From Candidatus Desulfofervidaceae bacterium (GTDB lineage Bacteria > Desulfobacterota > Desulfofervidia > Desulfofervidales > Desulfofervidaceae), in contig JAMOPI010000036.1 of assembly GCA_027064585.1 (NCBI GenBank), positions 1 to 41,776 of the forward strand: a stretch of DNA of 41,776 bases. Direction: 5' to 3'. The position numbers and the translations under genes were made by a program. Numbering within the stretch: the stretch's first letter is position 1; every line of letters starts with the position of its first letter. This document shows positions 16,882 to 24,714 of the stretch, in pieces. The notes below the pieces were generated by a model. The model searched no databases. It was not told where the DNA came from and was given only the letters and a program-made list of their open reading frames with translations.

Positions 16882-18065
16882 TGGTTTCTCAAAAAATGGC
16901 CACATTTATTGAACGTGCCTCTTGGATTAGAAGGATGTTTGAAGAAGGGGTAAGGTTAAAGCAAAAATATGGGCCTGATAATGTCTATGACTTTAGTCTA
17001 GGCAATCCTCATTTAGAACCACCTCCGGCCTTTTTTGATGCCCTTCGGGAAGAGGTTGAGTATCCAGCGCCTCATGTGCATGGCTATATGCCTAATGCCG
17101 GTTTTTTAGAAGTAAGACAGGCCGTAGCCGATTATTTAAAAGAAGAACACGGCTTAGACTTTTCGCCAGCCGAAATCATCATGACCTGTGGTGCAGCCGG
17201 GGCCCTAAATGTCATCTTAAAGGCCATATTAAATCCTGGTGAAGAGGTAATAGTCCCTGCTCCTTATTTTGTGGAATATAACTTTTATGTGGACAATCAT
17301 GGTGGCAGGCTAAAGGTTGTGCCTACCAAAGAAGACTTTAATTTAGATATTAATGCCATTGCGTCCACCTTAAATGAAAGCACCAAGGCCATTTTGCTCA
17401 ACTCTCCTAATAACCCTACTGGTCAAATTTATCCTGAAGAGACATTAAGCGAATTGGCTAACCTTCTTGAGATTCATAACAAAAAGTATAATACCCTTCT
17501 TTATATCATCATGGATGAGCCTTACCGCAAGCTGGTTTATGATAACCATCAGGTGCCAAGCATTTTTAAGGTCTATACCAATACCATCTTGGCTACCTCC
17601 TTTTCTAAAGACCTTTCTCTTGCTGGCGAACGTATTGGCTATATCGCCGTTCACCCAGAGATAAAAGGCAAAAATAAGCTTCTTGAAGCCATGATCCTCG
17701 CCAACCGCATTTTGGGTTTTGTTAATGCCCCTGCCCTTATGCAAAGGATAATTAAAAAAATCATAAATTCTTCGGTAGATATAAAGATCTACAAACGCAA
17801 TCGGGATTTACTCTGTGAAGGTCTAAGGCAAATTGGTTTTTCTTTTATTCCTCCCAAAGGTGCCTTTTATGTCTTTCCCAAAAGCCCTATTCCCGACGAT
17901 ACTGCCTTTGTCCAGGCCTTGCAAAAAGAGCGCATCCTGGCTGTGCCAGGCAGTGGTTTTGGCGCCCCAGGTTATTTTCGCCTCGCCTTTTGTGTGGAAG
18001 AAAAGGTCATAAAAAATGCCCTACCCCACTTTGAAAAGATTGCCAAAGAATTTGGGCTTATCTAG
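16881..18065 (+). CDS. Class I/II pyridoxal-phosphate aminotransferase (aspartate aminotransferase-like)
   Basis: A 394-residue fold-type I aminotransferase. Visible motifs: MTCGAAGAL near 101-109 (phosphate binding), NSPNNPTGQIYP near 174-185, MDEPYRKLVYD near 212 with the aspartate and tyrosine that hold the cofactor, the Schiff-base lysine K243 in SFSKDLSLAGERIGY, and a C-terminal arginine in YFRLAFC that binds the substrate carboxylate. Length and motif set are those of aspartate/aromatic/alanine-type aminotransferases; the substrate cannot be fixed from sequence. It begins on the last base of the lipoprotein stop (TAATG), and its own stop overlaps the GTG of mnmA (TAGTG). Confidence 0.9.
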   Translation: MVSQKMATFIERASWIRRMFEEGVRLKQKYGPDNVYDFSLGNPHLEPPPAFFDALREEVEYPAPHVHGYMPNAGFLEVRQAVADYLKEEHGLDFSPAEIIMTCGAAGALNVILKAILNPGEEVIVPAPYFVEYNFYVDNHGGRLKVVPTKEDFNLDINAIASTLNESTKAILLNSPNNPTGQIYPEETLSELANLLEIHNKKYNTLLYIIMDEPYRKLVYDNHQVPSIFKVYTNTILATSFSKDLSLAGERIGYIAVHPEIKGKNKLLEAMILANRILGFVNAPALMQRIIKKIINSSVDIKIYKRNRDLLCEGLRQIGFSFIPPKGAFYVFPKSPIPDDTAFVQALQKERILAVPGSGFGAPGYFRLAFCVEEKVIKNALPHFEKIAKEFGLI

Positions 18066-19099
18066 TGAAAAGGATAGCCGTTGGCCTAAGCGGAGGGATA
18101 GATAGTGCCGTTTGTGCCTACTTATTGAAAAAGCAGGGCTATGCGGTTACAGGGGTATTTTTAAGGCTGGTAGATTTCCTCCCTCCCTTTCCCCCTTCAG
18201 AAATTGCTCGTTTTTTGGAAATTCCTTATTTCGTTCTTGATTTAAGGAAACCATTTAAAGAAAAGATTATTAATTACTTTATCTCTTCCTATCTTAAAGG
18301 AGAAACACCCAATCCCTGCGTGATATGTAATAAGTTGATAAAATTTGGTTTACTTCTGGAAGAAATAAAAAAAAGAGGATTTGACTTCCTGGCTACGGGC
18401 CATTATGCAAGAAAAATTTTTCAAAACGGACGTTATTTGCTCTTAAAAGGAGCCGATAAACAAAAGGAACAATCTTATTTTTTATGTCTTTTGTCCCAAG
18501 GACAATTAAGGCAAATTTTATGGCCATTAGGAGAGTTTTTTAAAGAAAAAGTTAAAGAAATATCTGTAAGTATTGGTTTACCAAATCAAAATGTTAAAGA
18601 GAGTCAGGAAATTTGTTTTATCCCTAATAATGATTACCGGACCTTTTTGGCCCCCTATGTTCCGTCTTACTTGAAAATACCAGGTCAGATCGTAGATACT
18701 AAGGGCAAGGTTTTAGGCGAACATAAAGGCCTTTGGTGCTATACCATTGGGCAGAGACGGGGCATAGGCATTTGTGCGAAAGAACCCTATTATGTCAGGC
18801 GTATTGATGTTGAAAATAATCGGCTTATTGTTGCACCTAGGCGTGAGCTCTTTTTTAAAGAAATGATTGTCGCAAGGGTAAATTTCTTTCCCTTTGAACG
18901 TTTGGGAAAAAAACTTGAGGCAATGGTCAAGGTAAGATATAAACATGAGCCTGCCGCGGCGGTGATAGAGCCATTAGAGGAGGATACGGTAAAAGTCATC
19001 TTTACCACTCCCCAATTTGGCGTAACACCAGGACAAATTGCTGCCTTCTATCAAGGGGAAATTTGCCTTGGCGGAGGGATAATTAAATCAGCACAATGA
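18065..19099 (+). CDS. mnmA: tRNA-specific 2-thiouridylase MnmA
   Basis: A 344-residue MnmA, which places sulfur on C2 of U34 in tRNAs for Lys, Glu and Gln. Motifs: the ATP pyrophosphatase loop GLSGGIDSA at 7-15, the NPCVICNKLIKF block with C85 and C88, ATGHYAR at 110-116, the second catalytic Cys C184 in ESQEICFIP, and the GQRRGIG turn near 227. The catalytic disulfide is expected between the Cys in the NPCVIC block and C184. The segment after GVFLRL (about 35-50) is shorter than usual, lacking most of the insert found between strand two and the next helix. The start codon is GTG at 18065, overlapping the preceding stop. An ATGA junction links it to mtaB, another tRNA sulfur-modification gene. 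Confidence 0.93.
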   Translation: MKRIAVGLSGGIDSAVCAYLLKKQGYAVTGVFLRLVDFLPPFPPSEIARFLEIPYFVLDLRKPFKEKIINYFISSYLKGETPNPCVICNKLIKFGLLLEEIKKRGFDFLATGHYARKIFQNGRYLLLKGADKQKEQSYFLCLLSQGQLRQILWPLGEFFKEKVKEISVSIGLPNQNVKESQEICFIPNNDYRTFLAPYVPSYLKIPGQIVDTKGKVLGEHKGLWCYTIGQRRGIGICAKEPYYVRRIDVENNRLIVAPRRELFFKEMIVARVNFFPFERLGKKLEAMVKVRYKHEPAAAVIEPLEEDTVKVIFTTPQFGVTPGQIAAFYQGEICLGGGIIKSAQ

Positions 19100-20430
19100 G
19101 GGTATTTATCTTTACTGTAGGCTGTAGAGCCAATCAATATGAATCCGATGCTATCGGTTATCTCTTAGAAAAAAAAGGGCATATCCTTGTGCCAAGGATG
19201 GAAGAGGCGGAAATCTGTATTGTGAACACCTGCACCGTTACCCATCGGGCCGATTATGACAGCCGCCGCATCTTAAGAAAAATCATTAAAAATAATCCTT
19301 CTGCCATTTGTGTAGTGACAGGATGCTATGTTCAGGTAGCCTATAAAAGGTTGGCTGAAATAGAGGGGATTGATTATCTAATTGGAAACAAGGAAAAACC
19401 TCTTATCCCAAAGCTTATCTCTACCTTCACAAAGCAAAAAAGGCCCTATATCTTAGTCAGTCCAAATCCGACTGCCGTTGATACCCTTATCTGCTTTCCG
19501 CCCCCTGCTTCTTCAAAACATACCCGTGCTTACTTAAAGATCCAGGATGGTTGTGATAGCTTTTGTTCTTATTGTATCGTACCCTATGCCAGGGGCAGAA
19601 GCCGTAGTCTAAGTCCCGATGAAGTTATAAAGCGCATTATCTTTTTGCAAAACCAAGGTATAAAAGAAGTCGTCCTTACGGGCATTCACTTAGGGGAATA
19701 CGGCAAAGACCTTTCTCCTTCCCTTTCCTTAGTGGAATTATTAAAACACTTAGATAAATCCAACTTATCCCTTCGCATTAGGTTAAGTTCCCTTAATCCT
19801 AGTGAGATTGATGAAGAAATGATTGCCTTAATGGCCCGCTCCCAATGCCTTTGTCCTCATTTACATATCTCTCTCCAGACTGGTTCAGATGAAATTCTCA
19901 AACGCATGCGACGTTCCTATAGCATAAGCCAGTTTAAAAAATTGATTGAAATAATAAGAAGTTATTTCCCCCTTGTTGATGTTCCAACGCCGATGTCAAA
20001 GCCAGTGTTTGCCCTTGGGGTAGATATTATTGTGGGCTTTCCAGGAGAGACTGAAAAAGATTTTCATCAAACATATACGCTGATTAAAAACCTTCCCATA
20101 AGTTATTCTCACATATTTTCCTATTCTGACCGTCCTGGGACAATGGCCTCTAAAATGCCAAACAAGGTGCCACAGGAAGTCATAAAGGCCCGGGTTAAAA
20201 AACTGCGAGCCTTAGATAGAGAAAAACGTCTTGCCTTTTTTCAAGCCAATCTGGGCCGTATAGTGCATGTGCTTACAGAACAAAAGAAAGGACCTTATTT
20301 AGTGGGCCACTCTGAAAATTATCTTCCTGTATGGATAAGGTCTTATAAAGATTTGGACCTTAATCAAATTATGCCTGTCAAACTTGTTCAACTAAAAGAT
20401 AAGGAAGTTTTGGGAGAAATAGTGAATTAA
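19096..20430 (+). CDS. mtaB: tRNA t6A37 methylthiotransferase MtaB
   Basis: A 444-residue radical-SAM methylthiotransferase. The N-terminal UPF0004 domain has three Cys for one iron-sulfur cluster (C10, C46, C77). The radical-SAM triad C153, C157, C160 lies in DGCDSFCSYC and is followed by IVPYARGRSRS. A TRAM-like domain closes the protein. GCRANQYES at the start and NTCTVTHRAD separate MtaB (YqeV, which converts t6A37 to ms2t6A in tRNAs reading ANN) from MiaB and RimO, so the call is good but rests on subfamily motifs. There is an insert at about 292-305 (VDVPTPMSKPVFALG) between conserved blocks. The 3' end overlaps the convergent EAL-HDOD gene by 4 bases. Confidence 0.9.
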   Translation: MRVFIFTVGCRANQYESDAIGYLLEKKGHILVPRMEEAEICIVNTCTVTHRADYDSRRILRKIIKNNPSAICVVTGCYVQVAYKRLAEIEGIDYLIGNKEKPLIPKLISTFTKQKRPYILVSPNPTAVDTLICFPPPASSKHTRAYLKIQDGCDSFCSYCIVPYARGRSRSLSPDEVIKRIIFLQNQGIKEVVLTGIHLGEYGKDLSPSLSLVELLKHLDKSNLSLRIRLSSLNPSEIDEEMIALMARSQCLCPHLHISLQTGSDEILKRMRRSYSISQFKKLIEIIRSYFPLVDVPTPMSKPVFALGVDIIVGFPGETEKDFHQTYTLIKNLPISYSHIFSYSDRPGTMASKMPNKVPQEVIKARVKKLRALDREKRLAFFQANLGRIVHVLTEQKKGPYLVGHSENYLPVWIRSYKDLDLNQIMPVKLVQLKDKEVLGEIVN

Positions 20431-21653
20431 ACAGGAGGAATATTAAAAAGCTTATTTGTCCAAAGGAGGGCTTTTATGTAAAGATTTTCTATTTCTATAA
20501 AAGGAATTTTTATTTTTTCTAAAAGACGAACAAGTCGGTTGAGATCTAGCCTTTCATAACTGGTGACTATTTCCAATATTTCATAAAGAAGTCCACTTTT
20601 TTCTATTAAGGCCTTTTTTATCTCATCTGCCAGGCCAATTTCTTCCAAAACTTCTTCCATAGGTCTTTGAAGAATGACATTAATGAGGGAAAACATTCCT
20701 ACCGTAAAGGCCTCATAACCTAAAGTTTTTCCTCTTAATCTTTGAGCGATAAACTCGCAGAATTTTGCCCTTAAAGTAGATTGGACAATTAACTCAGAAG
20801 GTCTGTCTACACCTATTTCTGAAATTAACACCAACATGAGCCACTTTTTCAATTCCAGCTCCCCTAAGATAGCAGCTGCCCGATGAACCGAAGAAACCCG
20901 AAAGCGCAAAGCAAAAAAGGCTGAGTTAATGTACTTTAAAAGTTTAATGGACAGAGAAAGATCTTGGCTAATTATCTCAGCTATTCTTTCCATCTTGGTG
21001 TCTTTTTGTAACTTTTTCATTAACCTTAATAGATTTATCTTATAAGGTGGAATATCCTTTACGGATATGACCTGAGGCTGGCTGAAGAAAAAACCTTGGA
21101 AGTAATCAAAACCCATTTGAAGGTATCCGTTAAACTCTTCAAGAGTTTCTACCTTTTCGGCAAGGAGGACCTTTTTCTTTTCTTTCAAACAACGAATGAC
21201 TTTCTTAGAAGGAGGGGTTTTTAAGTCAATTTTTATAATATCCGCTATCTCAATAAGAGGCTTTATTTCATCCCTTAAGAAAAAATCGTCTAATGCAAAG
21301 ACAAATCCCTTTTTCTTCGCCCTTTGACAGACTTCAATCACCTTCTCATCCACAAAGATATCTTCTAAAATTTCTATAACTAAGATTTCTTTAGGCAGTA
21401 ATTGAAAATATTTTTCTAAAAGGAGTTCTCTAGGAAAGTTAATAAAACATTTTTTATAACCTGTGATATTGACCAGGCCAATGGAGAGCAGCGAGTTAAT
21501 TACGTTAACAGTAGCTTTTGTTCCATTCATACCTTTGACAAAGGTGGTATCCTTTGGTCTCTCCCGAAAGAGAAGTTCATAGCCAATAGTTATCTGTTTT
21601 CTATTTAAAATAGGCTGTCTGGCAACAACTTTTTCAAAAATCGGTGTTTCCAT
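20427..21653 (-). CDS. EAL-HDOD signalling protein (YuxH family)
   Basis: A 408-residue protein with an N-terminal EAL-type domain (about 7-200) and a C-terminal HDOD domain (about 200-400), the YuxH arrangement. EAL-side motifs: GYELLFRE at the start, VIEILEDI, FALDDFFL, IIKIDLK and LLAEKVET; several metal and base residues remain, but DDFF replaces the usual DDFG, so c-di-GMP hydrolysis is uncertain. HDOD features include SQDLSLSIKLLKYINSA and a VHRAAAILG block; these domains act in signalling and motility or division control but lack phosphohydrolase metal ligands. The stop overlaps mtaB on the other strand. It begins 7 bases after the stop of the SprA-related gene, so the two form an operon. 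Confidence 0.88.
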   Translation of the reverse strand: METPIFEKVVARQPILNRKQITIGYELLFRERPKDTTFVKGMNGTKATVNVINSLLSIGLVNITGYKKCFINFPRELLLEKYFQLLPKEILVIEILEDIFVDEKVIEVCQRAKKKGFVFALDDFFLRDEIKPLIEIADIIKIDLKTPPSKKVIRCLKEKKKVLLAEKVETLEEFNGYLQMGFDYFQGFFFSQPQVISVKDIPPYKINLLRLMKKLQKDTKMERIAEIISQDLSLSIKLLKYINSAFFALRFRVSSVHRAAAILGELELKKWLMLVLISEIGVDRPSELIVQSTLRAKFCEFIAQRLRGKTLGYEAFTVGMFSLINVILQRPMEEVLEEIGLADEIKKALIEKSGLLYEILEIVTSYERLDLNRLVRLLEKIKIPFIEIENLYIKALLWTNKLFNIPPV

Positions 21654-21660
21654 TCTAAAG

Positions 21661-22113
21661 TTAGACTATTACACTTATTCTTTGTGTATCCTCTTGATCC
21701 TTTTCCTCTTGTTCTTTTTCAAGTGTAGCCTTTTGTTTCATCATTTCCGCTTGTTGAGCTACCCGATAATCTTGAGGGGAAGGATTTACAGGAGCCAAGG
21801 CTGCCCTTACAATCTTTTCTGCCTTTTCAATTGTTTTCTCTGGATCTCCAGGTACTGGACTGGTATCTATATTTACCTCTCCCCCTACGGCGTACATTCT
21901 TCCATCTGGTCCTCGCACATACTCATAGTGAGGACCAAAAACAGCTATACCTTGCGCGGCTATAAGGTGGGCCATTTCATGGGCACGTACTTTCATATCT
22001 ATCACACGCAATTTTTGAAGGACTTGTTGTTCTCTTTGCTCTTCCTGCAATTTCTTAAGGCTCATTACCCAAGCATTGGCTGCAGATATCTGATTTACAC
22101 CATTTACAGCCAT
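21661..22113 (-). CDS. SprA-related family protein with an HEMAH metalloprotease-like motif
   Basis: A 150-residue protein matching the SprA-related putative metalloprotease family. The hallmark is VRAHEMAHLIAAQG, an HExxH zinc-binding motif, followed by GPHYEYVRGPDGRMYAVGGEV and PGDPEKTIEKAEKIVRAALAP, which are conserved in the family. The N-terminus is helical and rich in Gln and Glu, and the C-terminus has a highly charged segment with many KE and QE pairs. No signal peptide is visible. Proteolysis has not been firmly shown for this family. The ATG at 22113 (AAAGG upstream) was preferred to a TTG at 22122. It is upstream of, and probably cotranscribed with, the EAL-HDOD gene. Confidence 0.82.
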   Translation of the reverse strand: MAVNGVNQISAANAWVMSLKKLQEEQREQQVLQKLRVIDMKVRAHEMAHLIAAQGIAVFGPHYEYVRGPDGRMYAVGGEVNIDTSPVPGDPEKTIEKAEKIVRAALAPVNPSPQDYRVAQQAEMMKQKATLEKEQEEKDQEDTQRISVIV

Positions 22114-22265
22114 GGCGAACAAACCTTTAGAAAAGTTTCAATTTTAATATTACTGAATTCCTGGCTTTATATCAAGAGAAAATTTTATTCATCCAAGCAT
22201 GGGCTATTTTGTTCTTTTCAATAATATGTTATTTATTTTACAGTCATTGAAAAGATGGTAGGAAT

Positions 22266-22631
22266 ATGTCAGAAGAAGAAAAGGAAAAAAATTTTAAATT
22301 ATTTAAAAAAATTTTTTCAAAGGAATACTTTGTTTTAGAAAGGGAAATAAAAAGAATCTGTTTAAGATGGCCTCTTGTTAAAATGGTCATTCTTTTTGGT
22401 TCCATAGCGCAAGGAAAATTTTCAGAGGATTCTGATTATGATCTGCTTTTTGTTTTAGAAAACATTAAAGATAAAAAAATAGAAATGATCAAAAAAGATA
22501 TTCTAAATACATTATTGGACGCAGAGCTTGACCGTTTTCCAAATGTCCTCGTGTGGTCAGAAGGAAAACTTATGAATCCTTTTTTATTAAAAAATGCTCT
22601 TAGAGAAGGAGTTACTTTATGGTCCCAATAG
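22266..22631 (+). CDS. Minimal nucleotidyltransferase, antitoxin-type (MNT)
   Basis: A 121-residue protein with the GSx10DxD signature of minimal nucleotidyltransferases: G45-S46 in LFGSIAQG and D57, D59 in SDYDLLFV. This fits the MNT half of HEPN/MNT toxin-antitoxin pairs; in the studied Shewanella HepT/MntA pair the MNT protein silences the HEPN ribonuclease by adding AMP to a tyrosine. A ribosome binding site (TAGGA) lies just before the ATG. The 3' end overlaps the HEPN gene by 13 bases. The gene and its upstream region are AT-rich, which fits a mobile cassette. Confidence 0.85.
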   Translation: MSEEEKEKNFKLFKKIFSKEYFVLEREIKRICLRWPLVKMVILFGSIAQGKFSEDSDYDLLFVLENIKDKKIEMIKKDILNTLLDAELDRFPNVLVWSEGKLMNPFLLKNALREGVTLWSQ

Positions 22632-23101
22632 ATTTGTCTTCTATGACTTGGAATGATATTTTTAATTATGGTTTTTTTTGTTTTGAAAAGGCGAAATCTC
22701 AAATAGAAACTGCCTATATTTGTGCTAAAAACAAGCAGTGGGATGCGACAATTACACATGCCTATTACGCCTGTCTGCATGCTGGAAGGGCCTTACTTGT
22801 TTTGAAAAGAAAAAGCCCTACTACCCATCAAGGAGTAAAGACACAGATAGCCCTTGATTTTATTAAAACAGGACAACTTGATAAATCTTATGGTAAAATT
22901 TTAGGAGAACTTTTAAACATGAGAATGGAGGCTGATTATGACCCTCTTTCTGCCTTTTCCGAAAAAGAAGCCTTAAAGGCCCTCAAAGACGCCTGTCTTT
23001 TTTGCTTGGAAGCAGCTAACCTGTTTAACTCCATATCTGAAAAGAAAATAAAGAATAATACAAAACAATTTTTTGCCGATATAGCTAAAGCCTTTTTGTA
23101 A
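22619..23101 (+). CDS. HEPN domain protein, toxin-type partner of MNT
   Basis: A 160-residue all-helical HEPN protein (PF05168/COG1895 type). The helix THAYYACLHAGRALL (46-60) and the loop NMRMEADYDP (100-109) mark the family. The catalytic motif of HEPN ribonucleases is Rx4-6H; here it reads R102-MEA-D106-Y107, with no His at the expected position. This is seen in many members of this subfamily, so RNase activity is uncertain. The tyrosine is a candidate for AMP modification by its MNT partner (inference from HepT/MntA). The ATG at 22619 lies inside the MNT gene, indicating coupled translation. It converges with the methyltransferase gene, with only 5 bases between the stops. Confidence 0.82.
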   Translation: MVPIDLSSMTWNDIFNYGFFCFEKAKSQIETAYICAKNKQWDATITHAYYACLHAGRALLVLKRKSPTTHQGVKTQIALDFIKTGQLDKSYGKILGELLNMRMEADYDPLSAFSEKEALKALKDACLFCLEAANLFNSISEKKIKNNTKQFFADIAKAFL

Positions 23102-23106
23102 GATAA

Positions 23107-24498
23107 CTACACAATCACACTTCTCGTAGGCAGCTGACTGACCAAAAGATTATTTTTGACCCAGCCGTAACCTAAAGGACATTCATGATAGGTTAAAAGC
23201 TGTTGCCCCTCGTGCCCACTTGGAGCAGGAAGGTTGTGTCCTGAGATAAGAGCCCTTAAGGACATTCGGTCTAGCTCAATCCGGTTTTGGGTAATAAAAG
23301 AAGCAAGCCAGGTAATGCCATTAGTGGTCAAACGCCATTTCTTCCCCATAGGTCTGGCAAAGGAAATGCCCTTTTGTAATGGTATAGGCGAAGGGAATGC
23401 GGCCAAGGCCTGGGTAGCCAGACGAATATGATTGTTTAAGAAAAATCGCTTTTGGGTAAATATCTGTGGGTCAAATCCAAAGTGTTCACTAAGGGTTGTT
23501 ATTTCCTTAAATTTTTCATAATGATACCATTCTTCTTTTATTAACTCCTTTGTCTTTAAGGGTGCCCGCAAACTTTCTTTTTTCCTTAGTTTGGCAATAA
23601 AAAAGCCTTCGCCAACATTTTCCAAGGGATAAAGGCGGATGGTTTTTTCCATTTCCGAAGAAAACTTAAAATTTAAAAAGGAAGTAAGGCCAGGGGTAGG
23701 GTTAAAACCCTTGGGAAGGGAAATGGTCTCTATTTCTACTGGATACCTTTCTAAAATGGCTTGAATTACGCCTTCGTTTTCATGGGGGGTAAGGGTACAG
23801 GTAGAATAAACGAGAACCCCACCCGGTTTTAAGGCCTTTAGGCCACTGATTAAAAGTCGCTCTTGGATGCGGGCCAACTTGATAACCTTTCCCTCTTTCC
23901 ACCAGCGTAATATTTCAGGTGATTTATGCAATGTACCCAAGGCCGTGCAGGGTGGATCAACTAGGACCTTATCAAAGGTCTCAAAAAAGAGATTTCCTAC
24001 CTGTTCTCCTAAGATACGCATCCAGCCGGCATTGATGACGCCCCACCTTTCCAGGTTAAAGCTCAAGGCCCGCAGCCTTTTACCTGAATTATCACAGGCC
24101 ACCAGTACGCCTTCATTCTCCATAAGCGTGGCCATAAGGGTTGTTTTTGAGCCAGGGGCGGCGGTAAGATCCAAAACTGTTTCTTGAGGCTTAGGTGAAA
24201 GCACAAGTGCTGGAAGCATAGAAGAAGGATCTTGCAGATAAATCAGCCCCGCAAAATGGGCAAGGGACTTACTTACCGGAAAGGGTTCATATTCTAACTG
24301 ATAGGCATAGGGATAAAAAGATAAGGGAATTAGCTTAAACCCTTCTTCCTCTAAAAGGGAAAGAATATTCTCAGGCCTTGCTTTTAAGGGATTAAGTCGT
24401 ATGACTGTAAGTGTCTTGCGTCCGGCTTGTGCAATATATTCCTTTGCCTTCTCTCCCATAAGTAGGGAGAGAAGATGTTCTGCCTGAAGATAATCCAT
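23107..24498 (-). CDS. NOL1/NOP2/sun-type RNA 5-methylcytosine methyltransferase
   Basis: A 463-residue RNA m5C methyltransferase. After an N-terminal ferredoxin-like part (about 25-75) comes the Rossmann domain: SAM-binding DLTAAPGSKTT (110-120), an acidic ACDNSGKRL strand (134-142), DPPCTALGT with C184, and the catalytic Cys C234 in VYSTCTL. Both conserved cysteines are present, so the enzyme should be active. The C-terminal 160 residues, with RLATQALAAF and HECPLGYGWVKN near the end, look like the RsmF/PUA-like RNA-binding tail rather than the short RsmB form. The target (16S rRNA or tRNA) cannot be told from sequence. It lies 14 bases after the small coiled-coil gene on the same strand. 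Confidence 0.88.
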   Translation of the reverse strand: MDYLQAEHLLSLLMGEKAKEYIAQAGRKTLTVIRLNPLKARPENILSLLEEEGFKLIPLSFYPYAYQLEYEPFPVSKSLAHFAGLIYLQDPSSMLPALVLSPKPQETVLDLTAAPGSKTTLMATLMENEGVLVACDNSGKRLRALSFNLERWGVINAGWMRILGEQVGNLFFETFDKVLVDPPCTALGTLHKSPEILRWWKEGKVIKLARIQERLLISGLKALKPGGVLVYSTCTLTPHENEGVIQAILERYPVEIETISLPKGFNPTPGLTSFLNFKFSSEMEKTIRLYPLENVGEGFFIAKLRKKESLRAPLKTKELIKEEWYHYEKFKEITTLSEHFGFDPQIFTQKRFFLNNHIRLATQALAAFPSPIPLQKGISFARPMGKKWRLTTNGITWLASFITQNRIELDRMSLRALISGHNLPAPSGHEGQQLLTYHECPLGYGWVKNNLLVSQLPTRSVIV

Positions 24499-24512
24499 CG
24501 TTCAAATCCATT

Positions 24513-24704
24513 TTAAATAGGCAAGGGCTTACCTTTTAAATCATTTAATTTCTTTTGCAGGGTAGCCTTTTCCTCTTCTAATTGTTTTAATTCTATCTCC
24601 AGTTCTGCCTTTTTATCTTCACTAGCCTGGGCTATTTGTTTTTTAAGCCCTTCTATCTTTTGCGTAACCTTATATAATTCCTTAGCAATTTCTTTTACCG
24701 CCAT
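24513..24704 (-). CDS. Small coiled-coil protein of unknown function
   Basis: A 63-residue protein that is nearly all heptad-patterned helix (YKVTQKIEGLKKQI, LEIELKQLEEEKATLQKKL), so it probably forms a coiled-coil dimer or oligomer. I know no family for it. The ATG at 24704 (MAVKEIAKEL) is preferred because an AGGAG ribosome binding site precedes it by 7 bases; a start at 24737 would overlap the upstream gene and has no such site. It is 10 bases downstream of the AICAR transformylase gene, so it is most likely cotranscribed with it. Confidence 0.65.
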   Translation of the reverse strand: MAVKEIAKELYKVTQKIEGLKKQIAQASEDKKAELEIELKQLEEEKATLQKKLNDLKGKPLPI

Positions 24705-24714
24705 TGTTTTTCTC

